Below are positions 8,329 to 17,105 of a DNA stretch of 64,000 nt, piece after piece. The notes under the pieces are model-generated. The model was given only the letters and a program-made list of their open reading frames with translations. It was not told the DNA's origin and did no database searches. Position 1 is the first letter of the stretch. Each line of letters begins with the position of its first letter. A program made the translations under genes and the position numbers. The DNA comes from Paraburkholderia diazotrophica. Lineage in GTDB: Bacteria; Pseudomonadota; Gammaproteobacteria; Burkholderiales; Burkholderiaceae. The stretch covers positions 82,846-146,845 of the forward strand of contig NZ_FNYE01000017.1 of the NCBI RefSeq assembly GCF_900108945.1. Direction: 5' to 3'.

Positions 8329-10095
8329 ATGTACACACTGGGAATCAATGCCGTCTATCACGACAGCGCCGCCGTGCTGGTGCGCGATGGCGTCGTGCTG
8401 GCCGCCGCCGAGGACGAGCGGTTCACGCACGTCAAGCACGCGAAGCGGCCTGTGCCATTCTCGACGTGGCAACTGCCGTTCGATGCAATCGACTACTGCC
8501 TGGGCGCAGCGGACATCACGTTGAAGGACGTCGACCACGTCGCGTACTCCTACGATCCCGCGCTGTTCGCGGGCATGCCCAAGGAACCGCAAGCGACGAT
8601 CGAACTTCCGTTCGAACCCGCGCAATCCAGGACCGCGAACCCGTCGGAGTCGCCGTGGGACCCGCTTTTTCTGAGCTATATCGCGAATGCGAAAAGGCAA
8701 CTGCTGGACGGCGCGCCACATCATCTGTCGAAGCGATTCAAGGGCGTCGATCGCAACGACTGTTTCGAGTGGCACTTCGTCGATCACCATCTCGCGCATG
8801 AAGCAAGCGCCTTTCTCGCGAGTCCCTTCGACGATACCGCCGTGCTCACGATGGACGGCCGCGGCGAAGGCGTGACGACGAGCATGGGGCAGTTCATCAG
8901 CGGCAGGTACACGCGGCTGCGTCAGGTCGAGTTGCCGCATTCGCTGGGGCTGCTCTACGAAGCCGTGACGGCATGGCTCGGCTTTCTTCACTCGTCCGAC
9001 GAGTACAAGGTGATGGCGCTCGCATCGTATGGCAAGCCCGTCTATGTCGATCAGTTCCGCGCGATCGTCAAGGTGAGACAGGACGGCACGTACACCGTCG
9101 ATGCACCGCGTCTCGTCGAGCGCTTCGGCGCACCTCGCGAACGGGGCGGCCCGCTCGAGCAGCGTCACTTCGACATCGCGCGTTCGCTGCAATGCGTGCT
9201 GGAGGAAACGGTATTGCATCTCGCGCGCTGGCTGCATCGGCAGACGGGTTTGTCGCGGCTGTGCATGGCGGGCGGCGTCGCGCTCAACTGCGTGATGAAC
9301 TCGAAGGTTCGCGACCAGGGACCATTCGGCGAAGTGTGGGTTCAGCCCGCCGCCGGCGATGCGGGCACCGCGCTCGGCGCCGCGCTATGGACCGACTATC
9401 GCGAGCGCGGCGACAACACGCGCCACTGGATCATGGACCACGCGTACCTCGGTCCCGACTACGCGGACGATGAAATCGAGCGCTTCCTGAAGTGGTCGAA
9501 GATACCTTATCGCCGCGCGAAAGATGTCGTGAACGAAGCCGCCGACATGCTCGCCGGCAACAAGGTGATCGGCTGGTATCAGGGGCGCACGGAGTTTGGA
9601 CCGCGCGCGCTGGGCGCCCGCTCGATACTCGCGTCGCCGATCGATGCGGGCATGCAGGCAAGGCTCAACGAGATCAAGGACCGCGAAGATTTCCGGCCCG
9701 TCGCGCCTGTCGTGATGGAAGAGCATGCGGCGCAATGGTTCGTCGGCGGGCAGCGCGCGCCCTTCATGCTGTTCGTGTTCGACGTTCGCGAGGAACAGGC
9801 GTCGCGCATTCCGGCCGTGCGGCATGTCGATGGCACGGCACGCGTGCAGACGGTGAACCGCGCGCAGCACGCGCTCTATTACGATCTGCTCGACGCGTTC
9901 CGGCAGCGCACAGGCGTGCCCGTGCTGGTCAATACGTCGTTCAATACGCGCGGCGAACCGATGGTCAATTCGCCGCGCGATGCCGTCGAATCGTTCTGGA
10001 CGTCCCCGCTCGACGCCCTCGTGATCGGACCGTTCATCATCGAAAAGGCGGGCTCGGCGCGCTCGGGCGCAACGCATGCGGAGTCGGCGGCATGA
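8329..10095 (+). CDS. NodU/CmcH-family carbamoyltransferase
   Basis: 588 residues, usual length for the family. It begins MYTLGINAVYHDSAAVLV, the start of the N-terminal Kae1-like ATPase fold. DHHLAHEASAF carries conserved His residues that bind metal and carbamoyl-adenylate; MDGRGEG and GGVALNCVMN are further Kae1-like motifs. The C-terminal YrdC-like domain includes the GRTEFGPRALGARSIL region typical of NodU, NovN and TobZ. Known members use carbamoyl phosphate and ATP to put a carbamoyl group on a sugar hydroxyl. Start at ATG 8329, five bases after the GT9 stop; the stop overlaps the next start (ATGA). In this setting a sugar of the glycan, perhaps the heptose, is the likely target (inference). 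Confidence 0.9.
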   Translation: MYTLGINAVYHDSAAVLVRDGVVLAAAEDERFTHVKHAKRPVPFSTWQLPFDAIDYCLGAADITLKDVDHVAYSYDPALFAGMPKEPQATIELPFEPAQSRTANPSESPWDPLFLSYIANAKRQLLDGAPHHLSKRFKGVDRNDCFEWHFVDHHLAHEASAFLASPFDDTAVLTMDGRGEGVTTSMGQFISGRYTRLRQVELPHSLGLLYEAVTAWLGFLHSSDEYKVMALASYGKPVYVDQFRAIVKVRQDGTYTVDAPRLVERFGAPRERGGPLEQRHFDIARSLQCVLEETVLHLARWLHRQTGLSRLCMAGGVALNCVMNSKVRDQGPFGEVWVQPAAGDAGTALGAALWTDYRERGDNTRHWIMDHAYLGPDYADDEIERFLKWSKIPYRRAKDVVNEAADMLAGNKVIGWYQGRTEFGPRALGARSILASPIDAGMQARLNEIKDREDFRPVAPVVMEEHAAQWFVGGQRAPFMLFVFDVREEQASRIPAVRHVDGTARVQTVNRAQHALYYDLLDAFRQRTGVPVLVNTSFNTRGEPMVNSPRDAVESFWTSPLDALVIGPFIIEKAGSARSGATHAESAA

Positions 10096-11150
10096 ATGCG
10101 CGCAGCTTCGATACTTCCGGTCATGGCTCCGCGCGGCATGACGCCGGGGCGGGCGCGGCGGGCGCCGATTGCGCGCAATGCGACATCTCCGTGGTCGTGC
10201 CCACGTACGGACGGCCTGCGCTGCTCGAAGTGTGTCTGCGCGCGTTGGCCATGCAGGACTTCGACGCGCGTCGCTATGAAATCATCGTGTGCGACGACGG
10301 CCCCGACGACGCGACGCAATTGACGGTGCAGCGTTTCGCGGACCAGGTGTCGGCGCGCGGGCTCACCGTCCGCTACCTGCCCGTGCGGGCGACGCAAGGG
10401 CCAGCCGGGGCACGCAATGCAGGCTGGCGCGCGGCCCGCTCGCCGCTGATCGCCTTCACCGACGACGATACGATTCCCGACCCGCACTGGCTCACGGCAG
10501 GCGCCGCCGCGCTTGCGACGGGCGCCGATGCTGCATCGGGCACGATCGCCGTGCCGCTGCCCGACAAGCCCAGCGATTACGAACTCGATGCGAGCGGCCT
10601 CTCGCGCGCCGAGTTCGCCACCGCCAACGCGTTCGTGCGCCGTTCGCGGCTCGCCGCGATGGGCGGCTTCGACGAACGGTTCACATCGGCATGGCGCGAG
10701 GACTCCGACTTGCAGTTCGCGGTGCTGCAAGCGGGCGGCCGCATCGTGCGTGCGTACGATGCCGTCGTCGTGCATCCCGTGCGCCCCGCGCGCTGGGGCG
10801 TGAGCCTCGCGCAGCAGAAGAAGAGCGAGTTCGAAGCGCTGCTGTTTCGCAAGCATCCCGCTTTGTACCGGCAGCGGATCGGCGCGGGGCCGCCGCACCT
10901 CTATTACGCGATCGTCGCGAGCATGCTGTGCGCGTGCTTCGCGGCGCTCACGGGGCACGGACTGCTCGCCGCAGCCGCGCTGACCTTATGGGCGCTGCTG
11001 ACCGCGAGCTTCTGCGTCGCGCGTCTGCGCCGCACACGGCACGACCTGCCGCATATCGCCGAAATGGCATGGACGTCGATGCTCATTCCGTTTCTTTCGA
11101 TCTACTGGCGCCTGCGCGGCGCGATCCGTTACAAGGTGTTCTTCCTGTGA
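10092..11150 (+). CDS. Family 2 glycosyltransferase with C-terminal membrane anchor
   Basis: 352 residues. The catalytic GT-A domain starts near residue 32: CDISVVVPTYGRPALLEVCL, VCDDGPDDAT, then FTDDDTIPDPHWL with the DxD-like metal site. GGFDERFTSAWREDSDLQF contains the acidic catalytic-base region. About residues 270-330 hold two hydrophobic stretches (YYAIVASMLCACFAAL and LLAAAALTLWALLTASF) that should anchor it in the inner membrane. Start and stop overlap both neighbours (ATGA before, GTGA after), so it is translationally coupled within the cluster. Donor and acceptor sugars cannot be told from sequence. Confidence 0.87.
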   Translation: MNARSFDTSGHGSARHDAGAGAAGADCAQCDISVVVPTYGRPALLEVCLRALAMQDFDARRYEIIVCDDGPDDATQLTVQRFADQVSARGLTVRYLPVRATQGPAGARNAGWRAARSPLIAFTDDDTIPDPHWLTAGAAALATGADAASGTIAVPLPDKPSDYELDASGLSRAEFATANAFVRRSRLAAMGGFDERFTSAWREDSDLQFAVLQAGGRIVRAYDAVVVHPVRPARWGVSLAQQKKSEFEALLFRKHPALYRQRIGAGPPHLYYAIVASMLCACFAALTGHGLLAAAALTLWALLTASFCVARLRRTRHDLPHIAEMAWTSMLIPFLSIYWRLRGAIRYKVFFL

Positions 11151-12286
11151 ATTCCTTCATCGATCGACTCGCCCCGCAACGCATCGTGATTTTTCGCGCG
11201 CTCCAGCTCGGCGACATGCTATGCAGCGTTCCCGCGTTGCGCGCGCTGAGGCGCACGGCCCCGCATGCGCATATCGCGCTGATCGGCCTGCCGTGGGCTC
11301 AGGCGTTCGTCGACCGATACCCTGCGCTGATCGACGAACTGATCGTCTTTCCCGGCGCAACCGGCTTTCCCGAACAGCGCGAAGACGATAGCGCGCTGCC
11401 CGCGTTCATCGATGCGATGCGGCAGCGCGCGTTCGATCTCGCGATCCAGCTGCACGGCAGCGGCGGCATTACGAACGATATCGTGTGCCGCTTCGGCGCG
11501 CGCGCGTATGCAGGCTTCGTGCAGCCCGGCGAGATTGCGCACTCGGGCTGCTTCATCGAATGGCCGGACATGCTGCCGGAGCCGCATCGCTATCTCGCGT
11601 TGACGAATGCAATGGGCGCGCCGCGCGAAAGCGATGCGCTCTCGTTCGATCTGACCGCGCAGGACGAAGCCGATTATGTGTCGCTCGCGGCCGCGCACGG
11701 CATCGAAGCGCATCGGCTCGTGCTGATTCACCCAGGCGCGCAATTGCCGTCGCGCCGCTGGCCTGCCGCGCGCTTCGCGCAAGTCGCCGATGCGCTCGCC
11801 GCCGACGGCTGGCAGATCGGCGTGACGGGCACGGCCGCAGAGGCGGAGTTGACGGCCACCGTGCTCGGCCTGATGGCCGCGCCCGCGCTGCATCTGGCGG
11901 GCTCGACGTCGCTCGGCTCGCTGGCGGCGCTCGTCGATCGCGCGCGGCTCGTCGTCTGCAACGACACGGGCATGTCGCACATCGCGGCCGCGATGCGCAC
12001 GCCGAGTGTCGTCGTCGCGTCGGGCAGCGACACGCGCCGCTGGGCGCCGCTCGATCGCGAGCGGCATCGCGTGCTCGCGGACTATCCGCACTGCCGTCCG
12101 TGCGCGTATCGCGTGTGTCCTTATGGGCACGAATGCGCGTTGAACATCGCCGTGCCGGATGTCGTGCAGGCCGCGCGCGACATGCTCGCGCTCGATCGCA
12201 ATGCGAATCCGGCCGCGCCCTGCACGTTGCACGCGGCCCGCGCTTCTGATGTGTCTGCTCATGAGGAGGTGCGCCATGTTGCATAG
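11147..12286 (+). CDS. Family 9 glycosyltransferase, second copy
   Basis: 379 residues. Motifs as in heptosyltransferases: IVIFRALQLGDMLCSVPALRALRR at the N-terminus, LIHPGAQLPSRRWPAARF, and VCNDTGMSHIAAAMRTPSVVV. The C-terminus carries the same Cys-rich pattern as the GT9 at 7118 (CRPCAYRVCPYGHEC), suggesting paralogy. The only start that fits is GTG 11147, which overlaps the previous TGA as GTGA; the conserved LGDM motif begins soon after. It would add a second heptose-like residue. The final 11 bases overlap the next gene, which has its own strong ribosome binding site. Confidence 0.85.
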   Translation: MNSFIDRLAPQRIVIFRALQLGDMLCSVPALRALRRTAPHAHIALIGLPWAQAFVDRYPALIDELIVFPGATGFPEQREDDSALPAFIDAMRQRAFDLAIQLHGSGGITNDIVCRFGARAYAGFVQPGEIAHSGCFIEWPDMLPEPHRYLALTNAMGAPRESDALSFDLTAQDEADYVSLAAAHGIEAHRLVLIHPGAQLPSRRWPAARFAQVADALAADGWQIGVTGTAAEAELTATVLGLMAAPALHLAGSTSLGSLAALVDRARLVVCNDTGMSHIAAAMRTPSVVVASGSDTRRWAPLDRERHRVLADYPHCRPCAYRVCPYGHECALNIAVPDVVQAARDMLALDRNANPAAPCTLHAARASDVSAHEEVRHVA

Positions 12287-13232
12287 CTGTCGCCGGCTGC
12301 GCGTGCTGACCTGGCATGTGCACGGCAACTACCTGTACTACCTGAGCCAGGCGCCGCACGAGTTCTATCTCGTCACCAGGCCCGGCAATCCGCCCGGTTA
12401 TGCGGGCACGAACGGCACGCTGCCGTGGGGCAATAACGTGCATGAGGTGAGCATCGACGAAGTGGCGTCGAACGAATTCGACGTCGTGCTATATCAGCAT
12501 CGCCAGCATTGGGACCATGATCGCGAGCATGTGCTTTCCGATGCGCAGCGCCGCTTGCCGCGCATCTATGTCGAGCACGATCCGCCGATGGAGAACCCCT
12601 ATCAGCAATGGCATTGGGTCGACGATCCCGACACGCTGCTCGTGCATGTCACGCACTTCAACGAGCTGATGTGGGATTGCGGCGTGACGCCGACGCGCGT
12701 CATCGAGCATGGCGTGGTCGTGCCCGAAGGCGTTCGGTATAGCGGCGAGCGCGACTGCGGCATCGTCGTCGTCAATCATCTTGCGCAGCGCGGACGGCGC
12801 CTCGGCTGCGATGTATTCACGCAACTGCGTTCGCGTGTGCCGCTCGATCTTGTCGGCATGGAGGCACAAAGCTGCGGCGGCATCGGCGAGATCGCGAATC
12901 TCGAGCTTGCCGCGTTCATCGCGCGCTACCGCTTCTTTTTCAATCCGATCCGCTGGACGAGCCTCGGCCTCGCGATCGTCGAGGCGATGACGATCGGCAT
13001 GCCGATTGTCGGTCTTGCGACGACGGAGTTGTCGACGGTGATCCGCAACGGCGAAAACGGCTTCGTCGACACCAGCACGGACGCGCTCGCCGATGCGATG
13101 CACGCGCTGATACGCGATCCGGCGCTCGCGCGCTCGCTGGGCGACAACGCGCGGCGCACCGCGCTCGAACGTTTTCATATCGACCGTTTCGTGCAGGACT
13201 GGCACGACACGCTAACGCAGGTCACGGCCTGA
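12276..13232 (+). CDS. GT-B glycosyltransferase (GT1/GT4-like)
   Basis: 318 residues, shorter than most GT4 enzymes because the N-terminal domain is reduced. The N-terminus reads LRVLTWHVHGNYLYYLSQ; the C-terminal domain has YRFFFNPIRWTSLGLAIVEAM followed by TIGMPIVGLATTE, corresponding to the acidic nucleotide-sugar motif of GT4 enzymes. The start at ATG 12276 is fixed by an AGGAGGT Shine-Dalgarno (12264-12270) inside the end of the previous gene. It is followed after 14 bases by the UDP-xylose synthase gene, which may supply its donor (inference from position only). Confidence 0.8.
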   Translation: MLHSCRRLRVLTWHVHGNYLYYLSQAPHEFYLVTRPGNPPGYAGTNGTLPWGNNVHEVSIDEVASNEFDVVLYQHRQHWDHDREHVLSDAQRRLPRIYVEHDPPMENPYQQWHWVDDPDTLLVHVTHFNELMWDCGVTPTRVIEHGVVVPEGVRYSGERDCGIVVVNHLAQRGRRLGCDVFTQLRSRVPLDLVGMEAQSCGGIGEIANLELAAFIARYRFFFNPIRWTSLGLAIVEAMTIGMPIVGLATTELSTVIRNGENGFVDTSTDALADAMHALIRDPALARSLGDNARRTALERFHIDRFVQDWHDTLTQVTA

Positions 13233-13246
13233 TCCGGAGCACGACG

Positions 13247-14260
13247 ATGAAAGACATATCGCGCAAACGCATTCTCGTGACGGGCGGCGCCGGGTTTCTC
13301 GGCTCGCATCTGTGTGAGCGGCTCGTCGCGCAAGGCCACGACGTGCTGTGCGTCGACAACTTCTATACGGGCACGAAGGACAACATCGCGCATCTGCTCG
13401 ACTGCGCGAATTTCGAACTGATGCGTCACGACGTGACATTTCCCCTATACGTGGAAGTCGACGAAATCTATAACCTCGCGTGCCCCGCGTCACCCATTCA
13501 CTATCAGCACGATCCCGTGCAGACGACCAAGACCAGCGTGCACGGTGCAATCAATATGCTGGGGCTCGCGAAGCGCGTGAAGGCGAAGATCTTCCAGGCG
13601 TCGACGAGCGAGGTCTATGGCGATGCGCGCGTGCATCCGCAAAAGGAGGACTACTGGGGCCACGTGAATCCCATCGGCCCGCGTTCGTGCTACGACGAAG
13701 GCAAGCGCTGCGCGGAAACGCTCTTCGTGGATTACCGGCGCCAGCATGGGCTCGATATCCGCATCGCGCGCATCTTCAATACGTATGGACCGCGGATGCA
13801 TCCCGCCGACGGACGCGTGGTGTCGAACTTCGTGATCCAGGCGCTGAGCGGCGAACCGCTGACCGTCTATGGCGACGGCTCGCAGACGCGCTCGTTCTGT
13901 TTCGTCGACGATATGATCGATGCGTTCATCCGGCTGATGAATCTGGACGAAGATCCCAACGGCCCCGTCAATCTGGGGAATCCGCATGAGGTGTCGATGC
14001 TTGCGATCGCGCAACGCATCGTCGAGATGACGGGCTCGTCTTCGGTCATCGAGTTTCGCCCGCTGCCTGTAGACGATCCGTGGCATCGGCAACCGGATAT
14101 AGGTCGTGCAAGACAGTTGCTGGCGTGGGAGCCGCATACGTCGCTGGATGACGGGCTCGACGCGACGATCCGCTATTTTTCGGCGCTGCTACGCGCGACG
14201 CCGCGCACACGTGACGTTGTGCACGATGCCGGAACGACGGCGTCGATGGTGCAGCCGTAA
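13247..14260 (+). CDS. UDP-glucuronate decarboxylase (UDP-xylose synthase)
   Basis: 337-residue extended SDR enzyme. The NAD-binding motif GGAGFLGSHLCERL is at residues about 13-26. ACPASPIHYQ and the active-site Tyr-Lys pair in SCYDEGKRCAE are hallmarks of UXS proteins, as is RIFNTYGPRMHPADGRVVSNF. It converts UDP-glucuronate to UDP-xylose via a 4-keto intermediate in the cytoplasm. It is the last gene of the glycan cluster, 14 bases after the GT gene, and ends 11 bases from the convergent DUF3331 gene. A UDP-glucose dehydrogenase is not encoded in the window, so UDP-glucuronate must come from elsewhere. Confidence 0.9.
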   Translation: MKDISRKRILVTGGAGFLGSHLCERLVAQGHDVLCVDNFYTGTKDNIAHLLDCANFELMRHDVTFPLYVEVDEIYNLACPASPIHYQHDPVQTTKTSVHGAINMLGLAKRVKAKIFQASTSEVYGDARVHPQKEDYWGHVNPIGPRSCYDEGKRCAETLFVDYRRQHGLDIRIARIFNTYGPRMHPADGRVVSNFVIQALSGEPLTVYGDGSQTRSFCFVDDMIDAFIRLMNLDEDPNGPVNLGNPHEVSMLAIAQRIVEMTGSSSVIEFRPLPVDDPWHRQPDIGRARQLLAWEPHTSLDDGLDATIRYFSALLRATPRTRDVVHDAGTTASMVQP

Positions 14261-14271
14261 CGTTCGCGCGT

Positions 14272-14658
14272 TCAATGCCCGTCGGCGGGTCGGCTGCTCC
14301 ACTCTCTTTGCAGCGTGGCGGCGAGAATCATGTCGAGCGCGTTCAACGGCTTCGCGCCTGCGCGAACGAGCGGCCGGAATACGGGGTCGCCGCGCCGCAC
14401 GGGTGCGCCCGTCAGCCCGCAGACGCCGGACGTGCGCGCAAAGCCCGCCCGCCACATCTGATCCTGATACCGGCCGAACGTCGAGTCGCTCCACGAGACG
14501 AGTATCGTCGACGTGGTCTGCCGCTCGATGCGATCGATCGACGCCGCGTTCGCAACGGGGGCCCGCGCCGGACGACAGAGTTCGCGCGACTCCCGCATAT
14601 CGGGAGCCTGTCCGCGCAACCAGCCGACGATCTGAGACCACGGATCACTGCCGTTCAT
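14272..14658 (-). CDS. DUF3331 family protein
   Basis: 128 residues. The DUF3331 core is clear: TILVSWSDSTFGRYQDQMW, then RAGFARTSGVCGLTGAPV and GDPVFRP. The two Cys-Gly turns and the Trp pair suggest a small zinc-ribbon-like fold. DUF3331 is largely restricted to Burkholderiaceae and has no known function. The start at 14658 is set by AGGAGG just upstream on this strand; longer open frames upstream lack coding character. It is convergent with the UDP-xylose synthase and may be co-transcribed with the Ohr gene 34 bases upstream. A paralogue lies at 27643-28068. Confidence 0.82.
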   Translation of the reverse strand: MNGSDPWSQIVGWLRGQAPDMRESRELCRPARAPVANAASIDRIERQTTSTILVSWSDSTFGRYQDQMWRAGFARTSGVCGLTGAPVRRGDPVFRPLVRAGAKPLNALDMILAATLQREWSSRPADGH

Positions 14659-14692
14659 ATTCGACCTCCTTCGCTGATGCGCACGCGCGGCG

Positions 14693-15208
14693 TTACGCTT
14701 CGTCAGCGCCATCCGCCGGCGCGAGCGCGACGACGTTTTCGATGCCTTGCCGCGCCATCTTCGTGTACGGGCAAAAGCGTTCCGTGTCGCGCACCAGTTG
14801 CTCTGCCAGAGCGCGCTCGACACCCGGCAAGCGAATGCGCGTATGCGCGGCCAGCCGGAACAGGCCATCGACAGGGTCGCGGCCGAATTCGACTTTGACC
14901 TCCACCGATGCATCGGCAGTCCGAACGCCTGCCCGCGTTGCAAGCAGGCTCAGCGCGCCGTGAAAGCAGGCCGCGTATGCAGCCGCGAACAACTGCTCGG
15001 GATTCGCGCCGCCGCCGGGTCCGCCAAGCGCTTCGGGCAAGCGCAACTCGATCGCGACATTGCCGTCGTCGGAACGCACGATGCCCGACGCGCGCCCATG
15101 ACACGCATCGCCGCCCGTCACGCAGACCCTCGCCGAGTACAGCGTTCGAGCGTCTTTACCGCTGTACGTGTCGAGCAGCGTCAACGGCGGTGGGCGTAAT
15201 GCGGTCAC
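14693..15208 (-). CDS. Ohr/OsmC-family organic hydroperoxide reductase
   Basis: 171 residues, slightly longer than typical Ohr (about 140) through an N-terminal extension. The two catalytic Cys are in AAYAACFHGALSLLA and DTERFCPYTKMA; NPEQLFAAAYA precedes the first as in Ohr proteins. The enzyme reduces organic hydroperoxides in the cytoplasm, usually with lipoyl or dithiol donors. Start ATG 15208. Six bases upstream ends a short remnant of an NAD(P)-binding protein. No OhrR-type MarR regulator is adjacent; the next gene upstream is a LysR regulator. Confidence 0.85.
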   Translation of the reverse strand: MTALRPPPLTLLDTYSGKDARTLYSARVCVTGGDACHGRASGIVRSDDGNVAIELRLPEALGGPGGGANPEQLFAAAYAACFHGALSLLATRAGVRTADASVEVKVEFGRDPVDGLFRLAAHTRIRLPGVERALAEQLVRDTERFCPYTKMARQGIENVVALAPADGADEA

Positions 15209-15214
15209 GGCGCG

Positions 15215-15298
15215 TCATCCGTTGAAGCTGTGACTGCCGCCTGTCGCAACGGCCTTGCTGCCGATGAATTCCGTGCTGCCCGTCACTACGATCTTCAT
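15215..15298 (-). pseudogene. Remnant of an NmrA/SDR-type NAD(P)-binding protein
   Basis: A 27-codon frame with a ribosome-binding-like GGAAAGTGA before its ATG reads MKIVVTGSTEFIGSKAV, which matches the first beta strand and dinucleotide loop of NmrA-type SDR proteins (family pattern MKIVVxGGTGxIGSKxV). Two glycines of the loop are changed (E for G), and the frame stops after ten unrelated residues. It is therefore a decayed 5' end, not a working gene, or at most a tiny leader for the Ohr gene six bases downstream. ECF41 sigma factors, one of which lies at 17801, often neighbour such proteins. Confidence 0.55.
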
Positions 15299-15497
15299 TC
15301 ACTTTCCCTGTGAGCTTGTGCGCGGCCACGAGGCCGCTCCTGTGCACGAAGCGCGCATTGCGTGCGGTCCGTACGTGGTTCATCGTAGGCTCACGCGCCG
15401 CCGGGCAGAAGAGCCGCAGAAGGACCCATTGTGTTGCGTCACGGGCATCAATCGAAATGTCGAGGAGCATTGAAGAAGATCGACGTCGGGCGCGTCG

Positions 15498-16520
15498 TCA
15501 ATCGACGGCGGATTCGACTTCGGGCAGCTCGTGCGTCGTGGTCAGATACTGCAGATCGAGTGCCCTCGTGTGCTCCGTCATGTAGTCGACGAACACGCGG
15601 ATTCTCGCGGGAAGATGCTTGCGGCTCAGATAGCAGATGTAGTGGCCGCCATCGTCGGGCGCGTATTGCTGCAGACAGCAGAGCAGCCGGCCCTGCTTGA
15701 GCAGATCGCACACCTGGTACGCCGGCAGTTGCGCGATGCCCTCGCCGTCGAGCACGGCCTGCAAGATCAGATCGCCGTCGTTGAACGTGTGCTGCGCGGC
15801 CGGCTGGCGCCGCTGCGGCAGGCCATCCACCTTGAATTCCCATTCCCTGATGCGGCCCGACGTCATGCGAAAGTTGATGCAGTCATGAGCGGCCAGTTCG
15901 CCGACATCGCGCGGCAAGCCGTAGATCTGCGCATACGCGGGCGAAGCGCAGACGATCATCTGCATCGGTATCAGCTGGCGCGCGACGATCTCGCTGTCCT
16001 CCATGCGTCCGTCGCGGAACGCTACGTCGATGCGGTCGGCCGTGAAGTCAGTGGGACGGTCGTTCAGCAGCAGTTCCAGCGCGATGTCGGGATAGCGCGC
16101 GCGAAAGCCGCGCAACAACGGCGCGACGACCTTGCGGCCGAAGCCCGGTGTCGAGCAGACGCGCAGTCGGCCGCGCGGCGGACCGTTGCGCAGCTCGCGC
16201 ATGTCTTCCAGCGCCTGCGCGATGCGCTCGACGCCCGGTTGACACTTCTCGTAGAACAGTTCGCCCTCGCGCGTCAGCGACGTACTGCGCGTCGTGCGAA
16301 AAAAGAGCCGCGCATCGAGCTGGGCCTCGAGCTTCTGCACGTTGCGGCTGACGGAAGAGCGGCCGATGCCGAGGCGATCGCCCGCGCGGGCAAAGCTGCC
16401 TTCGTTGGCAACGGCCAGAAAAGAAACGACGCCGGCGTAACTGGTCGCAAAGCTGCTGGCGATCGGATCGTCGGCGTTCGGGGCCGAACTGCGTGGTGGG
16501 TAGTCTGACATGGCGCGCAT
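15498..16520 (-). CDS. LysR-family transcriptional regulator
   Basis: 340 residues with a variable N-terminal tail of about 30. The winged helix-turn-helix follows: FLAVANEGSFARAGDRLGIG then RSSVSRNVQKLEAQLDARLF and FRTTRSTSLTREGELFYEKC. The rest is the periplasmic-binding-like effector domain, including RLRVCSTPGFGRKVVAPLL. This resembles the CrgA-like subgroup (GFGRKVV). Effector and targets are unknown. Two in-frame starts (16520, 16511) are possible, neither with a good Shine-Dalgarno. The gene is on the same strand as the cupin, AhpD-like and sigma-factor genes upstream and may respond to similar stress. Confidence 0.87.
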   Translation of the reverse strand: MRAMSDYPPRSSAPNADDPIASSFATSYAGVVSFLAVANEGSFARAGDRLGIGRSSVSRNVQKLEAQLDARLFFRTTRSTSLTREGELFYEKCQPGVERIAQALEDMRELRNGPPRGRLRVCSTPGFGRKVVAPLLRGFRARYPDIALELLLNDRPTDFTADRIDVAFRDGRMEDSEIVARQLIPMQMIVCASPAYAQIYGLPRDVGELAAHDCINFRMTSGRIREWEFKVDGLPQRRQPAAQHTFNDGDLILQAVLDGEGIAQLPAYQVCDLLKQGRLLCCLQQYAPDDGGHYICYLSRKHLPARIRVFVDYMTEHTRALDLQYLTTTHELPEVESAVD

Positions 16521-16630
16521 AGTCGGTGGGTCGATATCCGACTAGACGTATGAGCGCCCCCGCTTGTGACACCGCTCGCGACATTTCGCGCAGATTTTTT
16601 ATCGACCCGGCTCGCCGTCTGCCGCCGCGC

Positions 16631-17041
16631 TCACTTTTCGGGCACGAGAATGGGCGCGCCCTTGTCCTTCAGGAACACCACGAGGAACTTCGCCGGTTGC
16701 GTCTGGCTTGCATTGCGCCCGACCGTGTGCACATCGTTCGGGCCTTCGTAAAAGCTCTGCCCGGGCTTGAGCGTGACTTCCTTTCCGCCCTTCACCTGCA
16801 TCACGATCGACCCTTCCAGCACGTAGATGAACCCATGCGCGTAATGCCGATGGACGGGATCGACGGAGCCGGGCGGATATTCGACCGTGATCATCAGCGC
16901 TTCCTTGCCCGGATAGTCATCGAGCGGCTGCGTCATAACGGGTGTGACGATCGCCTCGGGCGCCGCGGCGCGGGCCGCCTGCCCCATCAATGCGCCCGTG
17001 ACGACGAGCAAGGACATGACGGACTTCTTCGAGCGAAACAT
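16631..17041 (-). CDS. Exported cupin-domain protein
   Basis: 136 residues with a signal peptide (MFRSKKSVMSLLVVTGALMG, then AARA). The cupin barrel shows both conserved motifs: PGSVDPVHRHYAHGFIYVLEG (motif 1 with HxH and Glu) and PGQSFYEGPNDVHTVGRN (motif 2 with the third metal-binding His). Such single-domain periplasmic cupins bind a metal; their substrates are usually unknown. Start ATG 17041 is preceded by a GAGGAGCGC Shine-Dalgarno. It lies 64 bases downstream of the AhpD-like gene, consistent with one operon controlled by the ECF41 sigma factor (inference). Confidence 0.85.
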   Translation of the reverse strand: MFRSKKSVMSLLVVTGALMGQAARAAAPEAIVTPVMTQPLDDYPGKEALMITVEYPPGSVDPVHRHYAHGFIYVLEGSIVMQVKGGKEVTLKPGQSFYEGPNDVHTVGRNASQTQPAKFLVVFLKDKGAPILVPEK

Positions 17042-17105
17042 GGTGCGCTCCTCAAAGAGGCGGCCCACGCGCGCGGGCCGAAGATAGCGAAACCGACAGC
17101 GCGCC

